In this document: positions 42,830-52,145 of the stretch, piece by piece | Position numbering within the stretch: the first letter of the stretch is position 1 | Layout: each line of letters starts with the position of its first letter | Origin: Acetivibrio thermocellus ATCC 27405 | GTDB taxonomy: Bacteria; Bacillota; Clostridia; Acetivibrionales; Acetivibrionaceae | Reading direction: 5' to 3' | Assembly: GCF_000015865.1 (NCBI RefSeq) | Contig: NC_009012.1 | Location: 930,001-994,000 of the forward strand | DNA length: 64,000 nt | Translations under genes and position numbers: made by a program | Notes under the pieces: model-generated | What the model was told of the DNA's origin: nothing | The model's input: only the letters and a program-made list of their open reading frames with translations | Database searches by the model: none

Positions 42830-45538
42830 TTAATTAAATTTGCTGATTTCCTGCTTTAGCACCTCATACAGTTTTTTGACATCCTCTAGCTGATTTTTCC
42901 TGGCAGAAAGTTGTATTTTGAACGCAAGATTTTTTACTTTGTCAAATCCTCTGTTTTGTGCAAATTCTTTTACTGCCAAAGCACTCTTGTCAATTGCCGT
43001 AAAGTTTCCATTCAGTATGGAAAGATCCAGTCGTTCCATTATATCTTTCAAACTATAATCCGGACCCGTTTCATTTACAGTTCCACTTTCAGATAAAGTT
43101 TCATTAACTTTTTCATCCGGATCCAAACTTCCTTTTTCATCTTCTTTCTCTTTTTGCATATCATCACTCGATTGCTCATCTTTGTACAGCACTCTGTTTA
43201 TTGCTGCATAAATGTCATCAAAGGAAAAGGGTTTTGAAATGTAATCATCCATTCCGGCTTCCAAAATCTTCTCCCTGTCATTCTCAAAAGCAAATGCAGT
43301 AACCGCAATAATGGGAATGTGCCTGAAAGTTCCTTCTTCCATTTTTCTTATTCTTTTTGTCGCTTCAATACCATCCATTTCCGGCATTTGGACATCCATC
43401 AGTATAAGGTCAAACTCATTTTCTTCGAAGAGTTTAATTGCCTCAAAACCATTTTCAGCAATTGTAAGAGAACATTGCTCTTTTTTCAGCATGCCTGCTA
43501 TAACCTGCTGATTGACCTTGTCATCTTCGGCAAGAAGAATGTTGAGTTTCCTCCCAAGTACCCGCTCATCGGCATTTGAAGTACACTCTGCCTTAACACT
43601 GCTTTTGGCTTTTCTTTTAAAACCTGCAGTAAAATAGAAAGTGCTTCCTTTCCCTTTTTGACTCTCTACCCAGATTTCGCCACCCATCATCTCTACAAGC
43701 TGTTTTGAAATTGCAAGTCCCAAGCCTGTACCTCCATATTTTCGGGTAATGGAGCTGTCAACCTGGCTGAAACTTTTAAACAGCATGTTCATCTTGTCAC
43801 CGTCTATACCTATTCCCGTATCTGACACAGTAAATTTCAACTTTACAGAATCATCTCTTTTTTCAATAATATCCACATCTATTCTTACTTCGCCGATATC
43901 AGTAAATTTTACGGCATTGGAAATCAGGTTGTTTAAAACCTGCTGAAGCCGTCCGGGATCCCCCACCAAAATCCTCGGTATGCCTTTTTGCACAGTGTAG
44001 CTTAATCTCAGTCCTTTTTCGTTTGCCTGTACAATATGGGCTTTGTATGTCTTTTCCAAAAGGTTGAAGAAATCAAACTTGACATTTTCTAAAGTCATTT
44101 TGCCGGCTTCTATCTTGGAATAGTCCAAAATATCGTTTATAACCCTAAGAAGCAGTTCCGCACATGAATTTACAATATTGAGGTTTTCCCTTTGCTCATC
44201 AGTTAATTCTGTCTGTAAAGTAAGGTTGGTCATCCCGATTATTCCGTTTAAGGGAGTCCGTATTTCATGGCTCATGTTTGCAAGAAATTCGCTTTTTGCC
44301 CTGTTTGCAGCCTCGGCAGCTTCTTTTGCCTTGAAAAGGTTTTCCGACATTAACTTTCTTTCAGTAATATCTTCGGAAACTTTAAGATAATTAGTTACGA
44401 CACCTTCCGAGTTGATTATCGGAGAATAATATGCATATTCCCAAAATACCACATTGTTTTTTGATTTATGCCTGATTTCACTTCTCCATTCCTTGCCTGA
44501 AAACACTGCCTGAATCATATCTTTGCATTTTTCTTCGCCATTTTCTTCTAACTCCATGAAAAAAAGGCTTTTTCCCTTTACCTCATCAAAGCTGTATCCT
44601 GTAACTTCAGTAAATCGGGGATTTACATATTCAATATTTCCACGCGTGTCTGCCATCACAATGATACCGGGACTTTGCTCCACTGCCTGGGATAATTTCT
44701 GAAGCTTCTCTTCCGCTTTTCTTATCCTAGTTATGTCTCTGAAAACTACAACAACACCCATTATTTCCCTGTCAGAACTTTTTATCGGAGCGGTGCTTGC
44801 CGAAACATACCTTAAAGTACCGTCTTTTGAAACCAGCATGGTATTTTTCCTAAGGCCCACGGTCTTCCGCTCGGACAATACCCTCTCATAGGGATCGGGC
44901 TCAGGCTCACGGTTTACACCGTTTATTATCACAAAAACTTCCGACAGCGGTTTCCCAATTGAATTACAGGACAAATACCCTGTCAGTTCCTGGGCCGCTT
45001 TGTTCATCATGATTACACAACCCGCCTTGTCGGTAACAATTACGCCGTCCCCTATGCTTTCCAAAGTTGTTAACAGTCTTTCATTTTCCTCCTTCAGCCT
45101 TTTTTCAAACCTTATTCGTTCTCTTTCCCGTTCAAGCTCCCGGCATCTTTTAAATATAATGGATCTTAGCCTTGAGGAATCTTTCTTTTCGAGATACTCA
45201 CAGGCTCCCAGTTTTATCATTTCAAAACCATGCCTACTTCCGTCTTCTTCCAAAACTGCAACAACGGGCATTTCTTTTTTAAGATTTTCAAAACTCTCCA
45301 TCACATCGGCAAAAGAAATGTCAGAAGAACAGTCAAAAAAAACAATATGAAAATTATTTTTTCTTAAATAGTTTTTAAATTCATTAAATGTAGCAGCACT
45401 TTTTACGGAATGCTTGCACCCCACGTCCAAAAGAGCGTTCTTTAGGGATGCTGCAAACTCCTCGTCATTTCCTGCCACCATCACCTCGAGGTTCACATTC
45501 AAATCATCCCTCACCTCGTTTTTTACTCTGCAATCCAT
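42830..45538 (-). CDS. Hybrid sensor histidine kinase (REC-PAS-PAS-HisKA-HATPase-REC-degenerate HPt)
   Basis: A 902-residue soluble kinase without transmembrane segments. Order: a receiver-like domain (about 14-130, Asp in VFFDCSS), a short coiled coil, PAS with a following PAC (about 150-275), a second PAS/PAC (about 280-400), HisKA with FLANMSHEIRTPLNGIIG, HATPase (NLISNAVKFT, DTGIGI, GGTGLGLAIS), a receiver (LAEDDKVNQQ, LILMDVQMPEMDG, ISKPFS), and a C-terminal helical bundle resembling HPt. In that bundle the expected His of AHKLKGSA is Phe873 (NLAFKIQLSA). It directly follows cheB. The SD before ATG 45538 is weak. Confidence 0.9.
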   Translation of the reverse strand: MDCRVKNEVRDDLNVNLEVMVAGNDEEFAASLKNALLDVGCKHSVKSAATFNEFKNYLRKNNFHIVFFDCSSDISFADVMESFENLKKEMPVVAVLEEDGSRHGFEMIKLGACEYLEKKDSSRLRSIIFKRCRELERERERIRFEKRLKEENERLLTTLESIGDGVIVTDKAGCVIMMNKAAQELTGYLSCNSIGKPLSEVFVIINGVNREPEPDPYERVLSERKTVGLRKNTMLVSKDGTLRYVSASTAPIKSSDREIMGVVVVFRDITRIRKAEEKLQKLSQAVEQSPGIIVMADTRGNIEYVNPRFTEVTGYSFDEVKGKSLFFMELEENGEEKCKDMIQAVFSGKEWRSEIRHKSKNNVVFWEYAYYSPIINSEGVVTNYLKVSEDITERKLMSENLFKAKEAAEAANRAKSEFLANMSHEIRTPLNGIIGMTNLTLQTELTDEQRENLNIVNSCAELLLRVINDILDYSKIEAGKMTLENVKFDFFNLLEKTYKAHIVQANEKGLRLSYTVQKGIPRILVGDPGRLQQVLNNLISNAVKFTDIGEVRIDVDIIEKRDDSVKLKFTVSDTGIGIDGDKMNMLFKSFSQVDSSITRKYGGTGLGLAISKQLVEMMGGEIWVESQKGKGSTFYFTAGFKRKAKSSVKAECTSNADERVLGRKLNILLAEDDKVNQQVIAGMLKKEQCSLTIAENGFEAIKLFEENEFDLILMDVQMPEMDGIEATKRIRKMEEGTFRHIPIIAVTAFAFENDREKILEAGMDDYISKPFSFDDIYAAINRVLYKDEQSSDDMQKEKEDEKGSLDPDEKVNETLSESGTVNETGPDYSLKDIMERLDLSILNGNFTAIDKSALAVKEFAQNRGFDKVKNLAFKIQLSARKNQLEDVKKLYEVLKQEISKFN

Positions 45539-45553
45539 ACTTCCAACAGTCTG

Positions 45554-46588
45554 TTACAACATTGAATATACCAATTGTGGTATTGCTTCCAAAGAAACCT
45601 GCTTTTCAACGGCGCCAATTTCAAAGGCAACTTTTGGCATACCGTATACAACGCAGGATTTTTCATCCTGTCCCAATGTCCTCGCTCCTTTTTGTCTCAT
45701 GGCCAAAAGGCCTTTTGCACCATCTTTGCCCATGCCTGTAAGTATTATGCCTATGGCATTTTTACCCGCAACTTCGGCAACGGAATTAAAAAGCACATCC
45801 ACCGAGGGACAATGTCCGCTGACCTTTTCTCCTTTGGTACACTCGACTATATAACCTGAACCGCTTTTCTTTATTGTCATGTGATGATCCCCCGGTGCAA
45901 TCAAGACTCTTCCCTGGCAAACTCTGTCTCCGGTCTGAGCTTCTTTGACTTCCATAAGGCACGAATTGTTCAGCCTTTCCGCATACATTCTGGTAAATAC
46001 CGGGGGCATGTGCTGAACAATAACAGTACCCGGGATGTCCCTCGGAAACGCTCTGAGCAGATTGTATATCGCCTCGGTCCCTCCGGTGGAGGCACCAATG
46101 GCAATGATTTTGCTCGAGGCTTCTCTGTTCATGCTTCCTATGGTTTTTAAATCAGCATACTCTTTTTTCCAGTGTCCCACTTTTGCCATTGAAGCAATCT
46201 TTATCTTTATAATCAATTCATTTATCAAAAAGTCAAATCCTCTTTGGGTTGACAAATCCGGCTTTGTAACAAAATCAACGGCACCGGCGTTGAGAGCGTC
46301 AAACACATTGTGGCTTACAGCACTTACTACCACAACAGGAATAGGATATTGAGGCATGAGCCGCTTTAGAAATTCAATCCCGTTCATTCTCGGCATCTCA
46401 ACATCCAAGGTCATAACATCCGGCTTAAATTCAATAATCTTGTCCCTGGCTTCATAAGGGTCTGATGCTGTTGCTACAACTTCAATTGATGCATCCTGAG
46501 CTATTCCTTTTGAAATTTTCTCTCTGAACAAAAGAGAATCATCAACCACCAAAACTTTGATTTTTCTTTTCATGTTGCTGGTTCTCAT
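45554..46588 (-). CDS. cheB: Chemotaxis protein methylesterase CheB
   Basis: Response-regulator-controlled methylesterase/deamidase that removes methyl groups from chemoreceptors. The N-terminal receiver has VLVVDDSLLFREK, VMTLDVEMPRMNG and FVTKPD. The C-terminal catalytic domain (about 155-345) has the catalytic Ser in IIAIGASTGGTEAI, His in VIVQHMPPVFT and Asp in ILTGMGKDGAKGL. The start is uncertain: ATG 46588 (about 344 aa), TTG 46597 with better SD spacing, or ATG 46573. It follows cheR by about 10-20 bp. Confidence 0.95.
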   Translation of the reverse strand: MRTSNMKRKIKVLVVDDSLLFREKISKGIAQDASIEVVATASDPYEARDKIIEFKPDVMTLDVEMPRMNGIEFLKRLMPQYPIPVVVVSAVSHNVFDALNAGAVDFVTKPDLSTQRGFDFLINELIIKIKIASMAKVGHWKKEYADLKTIGSMNREASSKIIAIGASTGGTEAIYNLLRAFPRDIPGTVIVQHMPPVFTRMYAERLNNSCLMEVKEAQTGDRVCQGRVLIAPGDHHMTIKKSGSGYIVECTKGEKVSGHCPSVDVLFNSVAEVAGKNAIGIILTGMGKDGAKGLLAMRQKGARTLGQDEKSCVVYGMPKVAFEIGAVEKQVSLEAIPQLVYSML

Positions 46589-46604
46589 AGTATTCAAGCT
46601 CTAT

Positions 46605-47423
46605 CTATTCCTTTCTGTAAACCGCCGGCATTACATATTTGTATTTGGTTTCATCCCGGTTTAAAGATTCGGAATGGCCGATAAACAAATATCCTCCCGG
46701 CTCAGTATACTCATAGAACCTGTTTACCAGTTCCATTTTGGTTTGTTGGTCAAAATATATCATTACATTTCTGCAGAATATGACATGAAACTTTCTTTTA
46801 AATGGGAAGACAGTATTCATAAGATTAAAAATCCTGAATATTACCTCATTTCGAATACTGTCCACCACGGCCCAATTGTTTTCGTCTACCTTTCTGAAGT
46901 ACTTTCTTTTCCACGCTTCAGGAACTCCTTCAATCCTCTCATTGGAATAAATTCCAGCTTTGGCTTTCTGAATCACATTTACTGAAATATCTGTTGCCAA
47001 AATTCTCGTATCCCATAATGGCTTTTGAGGACCAAAGAAGTCTGCTATTATCATTGCAAGAGTATAAGGTTCCTCACCGCTGGAGCAGCCTGCACTCCAT
47101 ATCCTAAGGTCCAGCGGCCTTTTTATAGTGGCAGAAAGATACGGCAACACAGTTGAGGCAAAAAAATCAAAGTGATCCGGTTCCCTCATAAAGAAAGTAT
47201 GATTTGTGGTTATCTTGTTTATAAGTGTTGTTACCGCTTCGCCGGTTGTATCGGACATAACATAATCATAGTAATCCGAAAAACTTGTGAAATTCATCTG
47301 CTGCAAAATATTTTGAAGCCTTCCCACAACCAATGTCTTTTTCTTTTCCGTCAGGTTTATTCCATAGTTGCTTTTTACATAAGCGGCAAGCTGGTCAAAT
47401 TCTTTTTTGCTAATATGCAACAT
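46605..47423 (-). CDS. cheR: Chemotaxis protein methyltransferase CheR
   Basis: Methylates glutamates of chemoreceptors using SAM. The 272-residue protein has the N-terminal all-helical domain, then INKITTNHTFFMREPDHF, the SAM motif IWSAGCSSGEEPYTLAM, ATDISVNVIQKAKAGIY and FCRNVMIYFD. ATG at 47423 follows GGTGAGATG. It forms the adaptation pair with cheB. No intact chemoreceptor gene is in the window. Confidence 0.96.
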   Translation of the reverse strand: MLHISKKEFDQLAAYVKSNYGINLTEKKKTLVVGRLQNILQQMNFTSFSDYYDYVMSDTTGEAVTTLINKITTNHTFFMREPDHFDFFASTVLPYLSATIKRPLDLRIWSAGCSSGEEPYTLAMIIADFFGPQKPLWDTRILATDISVNVIQKAKAGIYSNERIEGVPEAWKRKYFRKVDENNWAVVDSIRNEVIFRIFNLMNTVFPFKRKFHVIFCRNVMIYFDQQTKMELVNRFYEYTEPGGYLFIGHSESLNRDETKYKYVMPAVYRKE

Positions 47424-47448
47424 ATCATCTCACCGGCTACCTCATTTT

Positions 47449-47940
47449 TTATATATTGAGCAAATTTTCACAATCTTCGTCATTTAACAGCTTGTTGCAG
47501 TCAAGCAGAAGCTTTACTTCATCGCCGACCTTTCCGATTTGCTTGATATAGCGGTTGTTAAAACCGGTATTGGCTTCCGGAGGAGGCACTATATTCTCTT
47601 CCGGAATGGATACCACTTCTGCAACACTGTCCACAATAAGGCCCACGGAAACATCTTTTATGTCAACAACTATAATGCATGTCCTGTCATTGTACTCCAT
47701 TGGCTCTTTTTTAAATCTAAGCCTTACATCTAAAACAGGTATGATTTTCCCACGCAAATTTATAATACCTTTAATATATTCCGGCAGCTCGGGAACTTCG
47801 GTTATCTGCTGCATGCCGATTATCTCCGTAACATACTTGATTTCTATTCCGTATACTTCTTTCCCGATAATAAATGTTAGATATTTGCCTTTTTGAGTAT
47901 CTTCTTCGTATTCCAAAACATTTTCCAAAGCTTCACTCAT
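47449..47940 (-). CDS. cheW: Chemotaxis coupling protein CheW
   Basis: Adaptor joining receptors and CheA. The 163-residue protein is a single CheW-like domain (about 19-155) with YGIEIKYVTEIIGMQQITEVPELPEYIKGIINLRGKIIPVLDVRLRF and VGLIVDSVAEVVSIPEENI. ATG at 47940 follows GGAGGG. It lies between cheA (16 bp away) and cheR. Confidence 0.96.
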   Translation of the reverse strand: MSEALENVLEYEEDTQKGKYLTFIIGKEVYGIEIKYVTEIIGMQQITEVPELPEYIKGIINLRGKIIPVLDVRLRFKKEPMEYNDRTCIIVVDIKDVSVGLIVDSVAEVVSIPEENIVPPPEANTGFNNRYIKQIGKVGDEVKLLLDCNKLLNDEDCENLLNI

Positions 47941-47956
47941 AAATAGATCCCTCCTA

Positions 47957-50104
47957 CTAGCTTACTAACCCTGCAACATCCAATATCAGGCTTATGCTTC
48001 CGTCACCTAAAAGCGTACAACCTCCGATACCTTTTACTTTCTTTATATACTTTGGCAGTGCCTTGACTACCACCTGTTGTTCTCCTAAAAGTTCATCCGC
48101 AAATATGCATATTACCCTGGAGTCGCTCTCAACCATAACAATTATTCCGTCATTTATATTTGTAACCTCAGTGTTGATTTTATAGAATTTGTGAAGTCTC
48201 AATACAGGATAAACCTCTCCTCTGACCATGATCATTTCATTGCCTTCAGAGTCTGTAATTACAGCTTCGTTTTTCACTTTAAAGGATTCTTTGATTGATA
48301 TGGTCGGTATTGTATATCTGGATTTTCCGACTTTGATACTCATACCGTTGATAATGGCCAGTGTCAGAGGCAGCTTTATGGAAATTGTCGTTCCATTATC
48401 CGGCACGCTGTCAACAAAAATCGTTCCACCCACCATGGAGATGTTGTTGCTTACAATATCCATTCCCACACCGCGCCCGGAAAATTCAGTAACATTTTCC
48501 TTTGTTGAAAAGCCCGGAGTAAAAATAAATGAATATATTTCTTTATCGGTAAGCTCGTTTTCCGGTTTGTGTATAAGTCCTGCTTCTCTTGCTTTTTTAA
48601 GTATTTTTTCCCGGTCAAGTCCTCTTCCGTCATCCTTTACAAATATCCATACATCCCCTCCGGCATTCTTTGCCTCAAGAGTAATCTTTCCCGCCGGAGG
48701 TTTTCCCTTTGCCACCCTCTCATCAGGATCTTCAAGCCCGTGGTCCACGGCATTTCTTATAAGATGAATGAGGGGGTCGGATATACGTTCAATAATATTT
48801 TTGTCAACTTCGGTTTCCTCTCCGATTATCTCCAGCTCTATTGACTTGTTTAATTTCTTACCCATGTCTCTGACTATCCTGTTCATCTTTTGGAAAGTCA
48901 TTGAAAGGGGAACCATTCGAATTGACATCACCACATCCTGCAGCTCATTTGTCAACTTGTTGAGCTGTCTTGCTGCCTTGTGAAAATTGTCGAGCTGAAG
49001 GCCCTCAAGATCGGGATTCTGCGTTACCATGGCTTCGGAGATGACTATTTCTCCAACCAAATCCATTAATTTGTCAAGTTTCGCTATGTTAACACTTATA
49101 ACACTTTGCTTGCTTGAAGATGCAGTATTATCTGCCGACGGACCTGTTTTCTTCTCATTTGAAAGCTGTCTGCCGGAAGAATGCTCGTTTTGCTCCGAAG
49201 CTTGAGAAGAATCATTCAAAACATTAGCTTTCCCGTCCATTTTCAGCTCTTGCTCTTTTAGCTCAGTTTCCCGGGTATCCGGCATATCGCCCATTATATC
49301 CTCAAGATCTTCATTTATTACATAAACGTCGAGGCTTTTGAGCAAAATGGTATGGGACAGTCTTTCTTTTACCTCGTCAAGTCCTAAATCGGTACTGAAC
49401 ACCACCCTGAAGCCATCTTTCTGGATGATCTCACTATTTTCACTTTTTCCGCCGCCGTCAATGACATCCTCAGGGTAGAAATAATTCACATCGGCTATTT
49501 CCTTTAAGTCATGAATTACGGAAAATGCCCTGATGTTCTCCATACCGCACTGTTCTTCAAATTTAAGGACGGCTTCGTATTTATGACTTTTGGGAGTTGA
49601 CGCCGCTTTATTTGAGCTTATGTAATATTTTTGGTCTTTTTCAACTTCCAAAGTATGAGATGACTCAGAATCAGGAGAATCACTTCCGGCATTATTTATA
49701 CTTTTTAAATTACCCAGATAATCCCTTATTTCTTTTATAAGGTCAGAGGCATCTCCGTCCGGTTCCTGTCCGTTTTCAAGTTTAACGGTCTCATTTTTTA
49801 TAAAGTCAACTCCGTTCAGCACAATATCAATAATTTCTGTCGAATTAACATTTTCAGGCTTTTCTTCGCGAAGGTAAAAGAACAGATCTTCAATAGAATG
49901 GGCAAGTTTTGATATATCGTCAAAAAGCATCATTGCCGCTGAGCCTTTTATTGTATGCATGATTCTGAAAATCTCATCTATCGAAGATTCAAACCCACTT
50001 TCTTTTTCACTGTTAATCAAAGACTGCTCTAACTGATCTAATAACTGGAGTGTTTCAAATATAAACATGTCCAGCATCGGCTCACGGCTAACATTATCAG
50101 TCAA
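47957..50104 (-). CDS. cheA: Chemotaxis histidine kinase CheA
   Basis: Central kinase of the chemosensory array, about 715 residues. The P1 HPt domain carries the phospho-His in IFRIMHTIKGSAAMM. A P2-like regulator-binding domain lies at about 190-260, followed by a disordered linker, the dimerisation helices, HATPase (LIHLIRNAVDHGLEDP, KDDGRGLDREK, GRGVGMDIV) and a C-terminal CheW-like domain. The only good SD, GGAGGTG, lies six bases before TTG 50104. ATG 50119 overlaps that SD, so TTG is preferred. Confidence 0.94.
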   Translation of the reverse strand: MTDNVSREPMLDMFIFETLQLLDQLEQSLINSEKESGFESSIDEIFRIMHTIKGSAAMMLFDDISKLAHSIEDLFFYLREEKPENVNSTEIIDIVLNGVDFIKNETVKLENGQEPDGDASDLIKEIRDYLGNLKSINNAGSDSPDSESSHTLEVEKDQKYYISSNKAASTPKSHKYEAVLKFEEQCGMENIRAFSVIHDLKEIADVNYFYPEDVIDGGGKSENSEIIQKDGFRVVFSTDLGLDEVKERLSHTILLKSLDVYVINEDLEDIMGDMPDTRETELKEQELKMDGKANVLNDSSQASEQNEHSSGRQLSNEKKTGPSADNTASSSKQSVISVNIAKLDKLMDLVGEIVISEAMVTQNPDLEGLQLDNFHKAARQLNKLTNELQDVVMSIRMVPLSMTFQKMNRIVRDMGKKLNKSIELEIIGEETEVDKNIIERISDPLIHLIRNAVDHGLEDPDERVAKGKPPAGKITLEAKNAGGDVWIFVKDDGRGLDREKILKKAREAGLIHKPENELTDKEIYSFIFTPGFSTKENVTEFSGRGVGMDIVSNNISMVGGTIFVDSVPDNGTTISIKLPLTLAIINGMSIKVGKSRYTIPTISIKESFKVKNEAVITDSEGNEMIMVRGEVYPVLRLHKFYKINTEVTNINDGIIVMVESDSRVICIFADELLGEQQVVVKALPKYIKKVKGIGGCTLLGDGSISLILDVAGLVS

Positions 50105-50145
50105 TTTTTCCACCTCCATGTGTTTATATTACTACTTCCATGCTA

Positions 50146-50499
50146 TTATAATTTTTCAATAGCCTGTATAACATAATCTTCTTTGAAAGGTTTTACAATG
50201 AATCCTTTTGCACCTGCCAAAATTGCGTCCCTTACAAAGCACTCCTGGCCCATGGAAGAAATCATTATGACTTTTGCATCGGGATCAAACTCTTTAATCA
50301 TCTTAACCGCCTTTATCCCGTCACATACCGGCATGGTTATATCCATCGTAACTATATCCGGCCTGATTTCCTTATATTTTGTGACCGCAACCAAACCGTT
50401 TTCAGCTTCTCCAACCACCTGATGTCCATTTCTTTCCAACATCATTTTAAGTGACGCCCTCATAAATCCCGCATCGTCAACCACTAAAATTCTTTTCAT
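50146..50499 (-). CDS. cheY: Chemotaxis response regulator CheY
   Basis: A 117-residue receiver-only protein. It has ILVVDDAGFMRASLK, the phosphoacceptor in IVTMDITMPVCDG, IMISSMGQECFV and the Lys in GFIVKPFKED. The CheY-type DDAGFMR start, order and spacing indicate the diffusible output of CheA. ATG at 50499 follows GAGG. It is the first gene of the cluster; a 470-bp gap separates it from spo0A. Confidence 0.93.
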   Translation of the reverse strand: MKRILVVDDAGFMRASLKMMLERNGHQVVGEAENGLVAVTKYKEIRPDIVTMDITMPVCDGIKAVKMIKEFDPDAKVIMISSMGQECFVRDAILAGAKGFIVKPFKEDYVIQAIEKL

Positions 50500-50972
50500 T
50501 TCCTCACACTCCCACGTTTTTAGTTTTGTTGAATACTAAATCTCATGGTTTAAAATTGTGTTATTTCCCCTTCTATATTGGAAATTTAGAATAAACAATC
50601 ACAAGACTTGCGCTCCCCTCTTTTTATGAACAAATCAAGATGTGTATATTTGACCAATAAAATACTTTATATAAATATTATGTTATTATTTTTCAATTTA
50701 ATCAAGTAAAAAGTTTTATTTGATGTTTATATCGAAATCTATAATACTATTATTAACAGTAAATTTTTATTATTTTGTAGAATATCATGTTGAATACCTC
50801 GTAATCACCTAAAAAACTCAGGAAATTGACATGACTAAAATCCGCTAAAATAATCAGATTTTTAAAGCCAACATAAATGAAGCAGTAATAAATTCTAAGC
50901 TTATAACTTAAAATTTATTACTGCTTCCACACCTTATTACTGTTTTGTATTTTTTTGCATTTTTTTATTGTT
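50500..50972. other. AT-rich spacer between spo0A and cheY
   Basis: About 470 bases without a supported gene. It contains a spo0A-proximal hairpin: GAAGCAGTAATAAATT at 50879-50894 is perfectly complementary to 50912-50927, with a 17-base loop and no strong T tract. The remainder should hold the cheY promoter, but no convincing hexamers or flagellar sigma-factor site were found. Confidence 0.6.
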
Positions 50973-51782
50973 TTATGTAGCCATTTTCATTTCCAATCTC
51001 AATTTGTCTGCCACCATTGCTATAAATTCCGAATTTGTGGGTTTACCTTTTCCAACATTTATCGTATAGCCAAACAACGAATCTATTGTATCAATCTGTC
51101 CCCTGCTCCACGCCACTTCAATAGCATGTCTTATTGCCCTTTCAACTCTGCTGGGTGTGGTGTTGTATTCCTTCGCTATTGTAGGATACAGCTGCTTTGT
51201 AATTGAATTTATCACGTCAAGGTCTTTGACTACCATTATTATGGCATCCCTCAGATACTGATACCCTTTTATATGGGCCGGTACGCCTATTTCATGCATA
51301 ATATTTGTTACTTCAGCTTCAAGATTTTTTGGCTGCGGAGGATGATAAGACGACTTGACTTCACCGGACAAACCGTCCTGTCTTATAACATTGGGCTGGT
51401 TCACGTTCTTGAGTTGTCTTATTCTCGAAATTAAAACTTCCATGTCGAAAGGCTTTACAACATAGTATTCAGCTCCGAGTGCCAATGCTCTTTGTGTTAT
51501 CTTGTCCTGGCCCACTGCCGAAAGAATAATGAACAAAGGTCTTTTACTGATTGCAGTCGCGCCTATTTTCTCCAAAACACCCAAACCGTCCAAATGAGGC
51601 ATGATAATATCAAGTATAGCAATGTCAGGAAGTTTTTCAACTATAAGCTCATAAGCTTCAATACCGTCTCTTGCCACCCCTACCACTTCAATATCTTCCT
51701 GATTGTTAAGGTATTCATATAAAATATCGCCAAATTCCCTGTTATCATCAGCAATTACGACCCGAATCTTATTTGATGTCAA
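50973..51782 (-). CDS. spo0A: Sporulation master regulator Spo0A
   Basis: Phosphorelay response regulator that starts sporulation. The 269-residue protein has a receiver ([12 protein letters not shown], phospho-Asp in [22 protein letters not shown]) and the Spo0A-specific C-terminal DNA-binding domain ([66 protein letters not shown]). The start is TTG at 51782, five bases after GGGGGAG. It follows spoIVB, as in all endospore formers. A 0A-box-like palindrome lies upstream. Confidence 0.98.
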   Translation of the reverse strand: MTSNKIRVVIADDNREFGDILYEYLNNQEDIEVVGVARDGIEAYELIVEKLPDIAILDIIMPHLDGLGVLEKIGATAISKRPLFIILSAVGQDKITQRALALGAEYYVVKPFDMEVLISRIRQLKNVNQPNVIRQDGLSGEVKSSYHPPQPKNLEAEVTNIMHEIGVPAHIKGYQYLRDAIIMVVKDLDVINSITKQLYPTIAKEYNTTPSRVERAIRHAIEVAWSRGQIDTIDSLFGYTINVGKGKPTNSEFIAMVADKLRLEMKMAT

Positions 51783-51840
51783 ATTGACTCCCCCTTAATT
51801 TTTTGTAAAAGACTGCTAGTTAATTTATACCATTATTATA

Positions 51841-51855
51841 TTGTCTATTCGACAA
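51841..51855 (-). promoter_or_regulatory. Candidate 0A box (Spo0A site) upstream of spo0A
   Basis: TTGTCTATTCGACAA is a palindrome whose minus-strand reading contains TGTCGAA, the 0A-box consensus. It lies about 60-75 bp before the spo0A start and would allow autoregulation. Confidence 0.6.
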
Positions 51856-52055
51856 AATTTCAATATACTGGGTAATGAAATTACTCTTTATATAACTTGT
51901 TTTACATTTATAATACTATATAATCATTTACTGTAAGTACTGGTATTTCTGGATTTTGTGACATAAAGAAACCTTTTATGAATTTTTTTATTCTAAAAGC
52001 AATATCTTAAAATTTTTTGGAAATATGCAAAACCCGGGAAATATGCAATTTATGT

Positions 52056-52094
52056 AAAATATGTGTATCCTCCTTACGAAAATACACATATTTT
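52056..52094 (-). terminator. Terminator after spoIVB
   Basis: AAAATATGTGTAT (52056-52068) and ATACACATATTTT (52082-52094) form a 13-bp perfect stem. A smaller palindrome, CTTCTTAAAAA-AC-TTTTTAAGAAG (52131-52154), overlaps the spoIVB stop codon. The 360 bp between spoIVB and spo0A otherwise holds only the spo0A promoter region. Confidence 0.6.
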
Positions 52095-52145
52095 TATAAT
52101 CTTACAAATTTATTATTTCGTTAATCTTTCTTCTTAAAAAACTTT

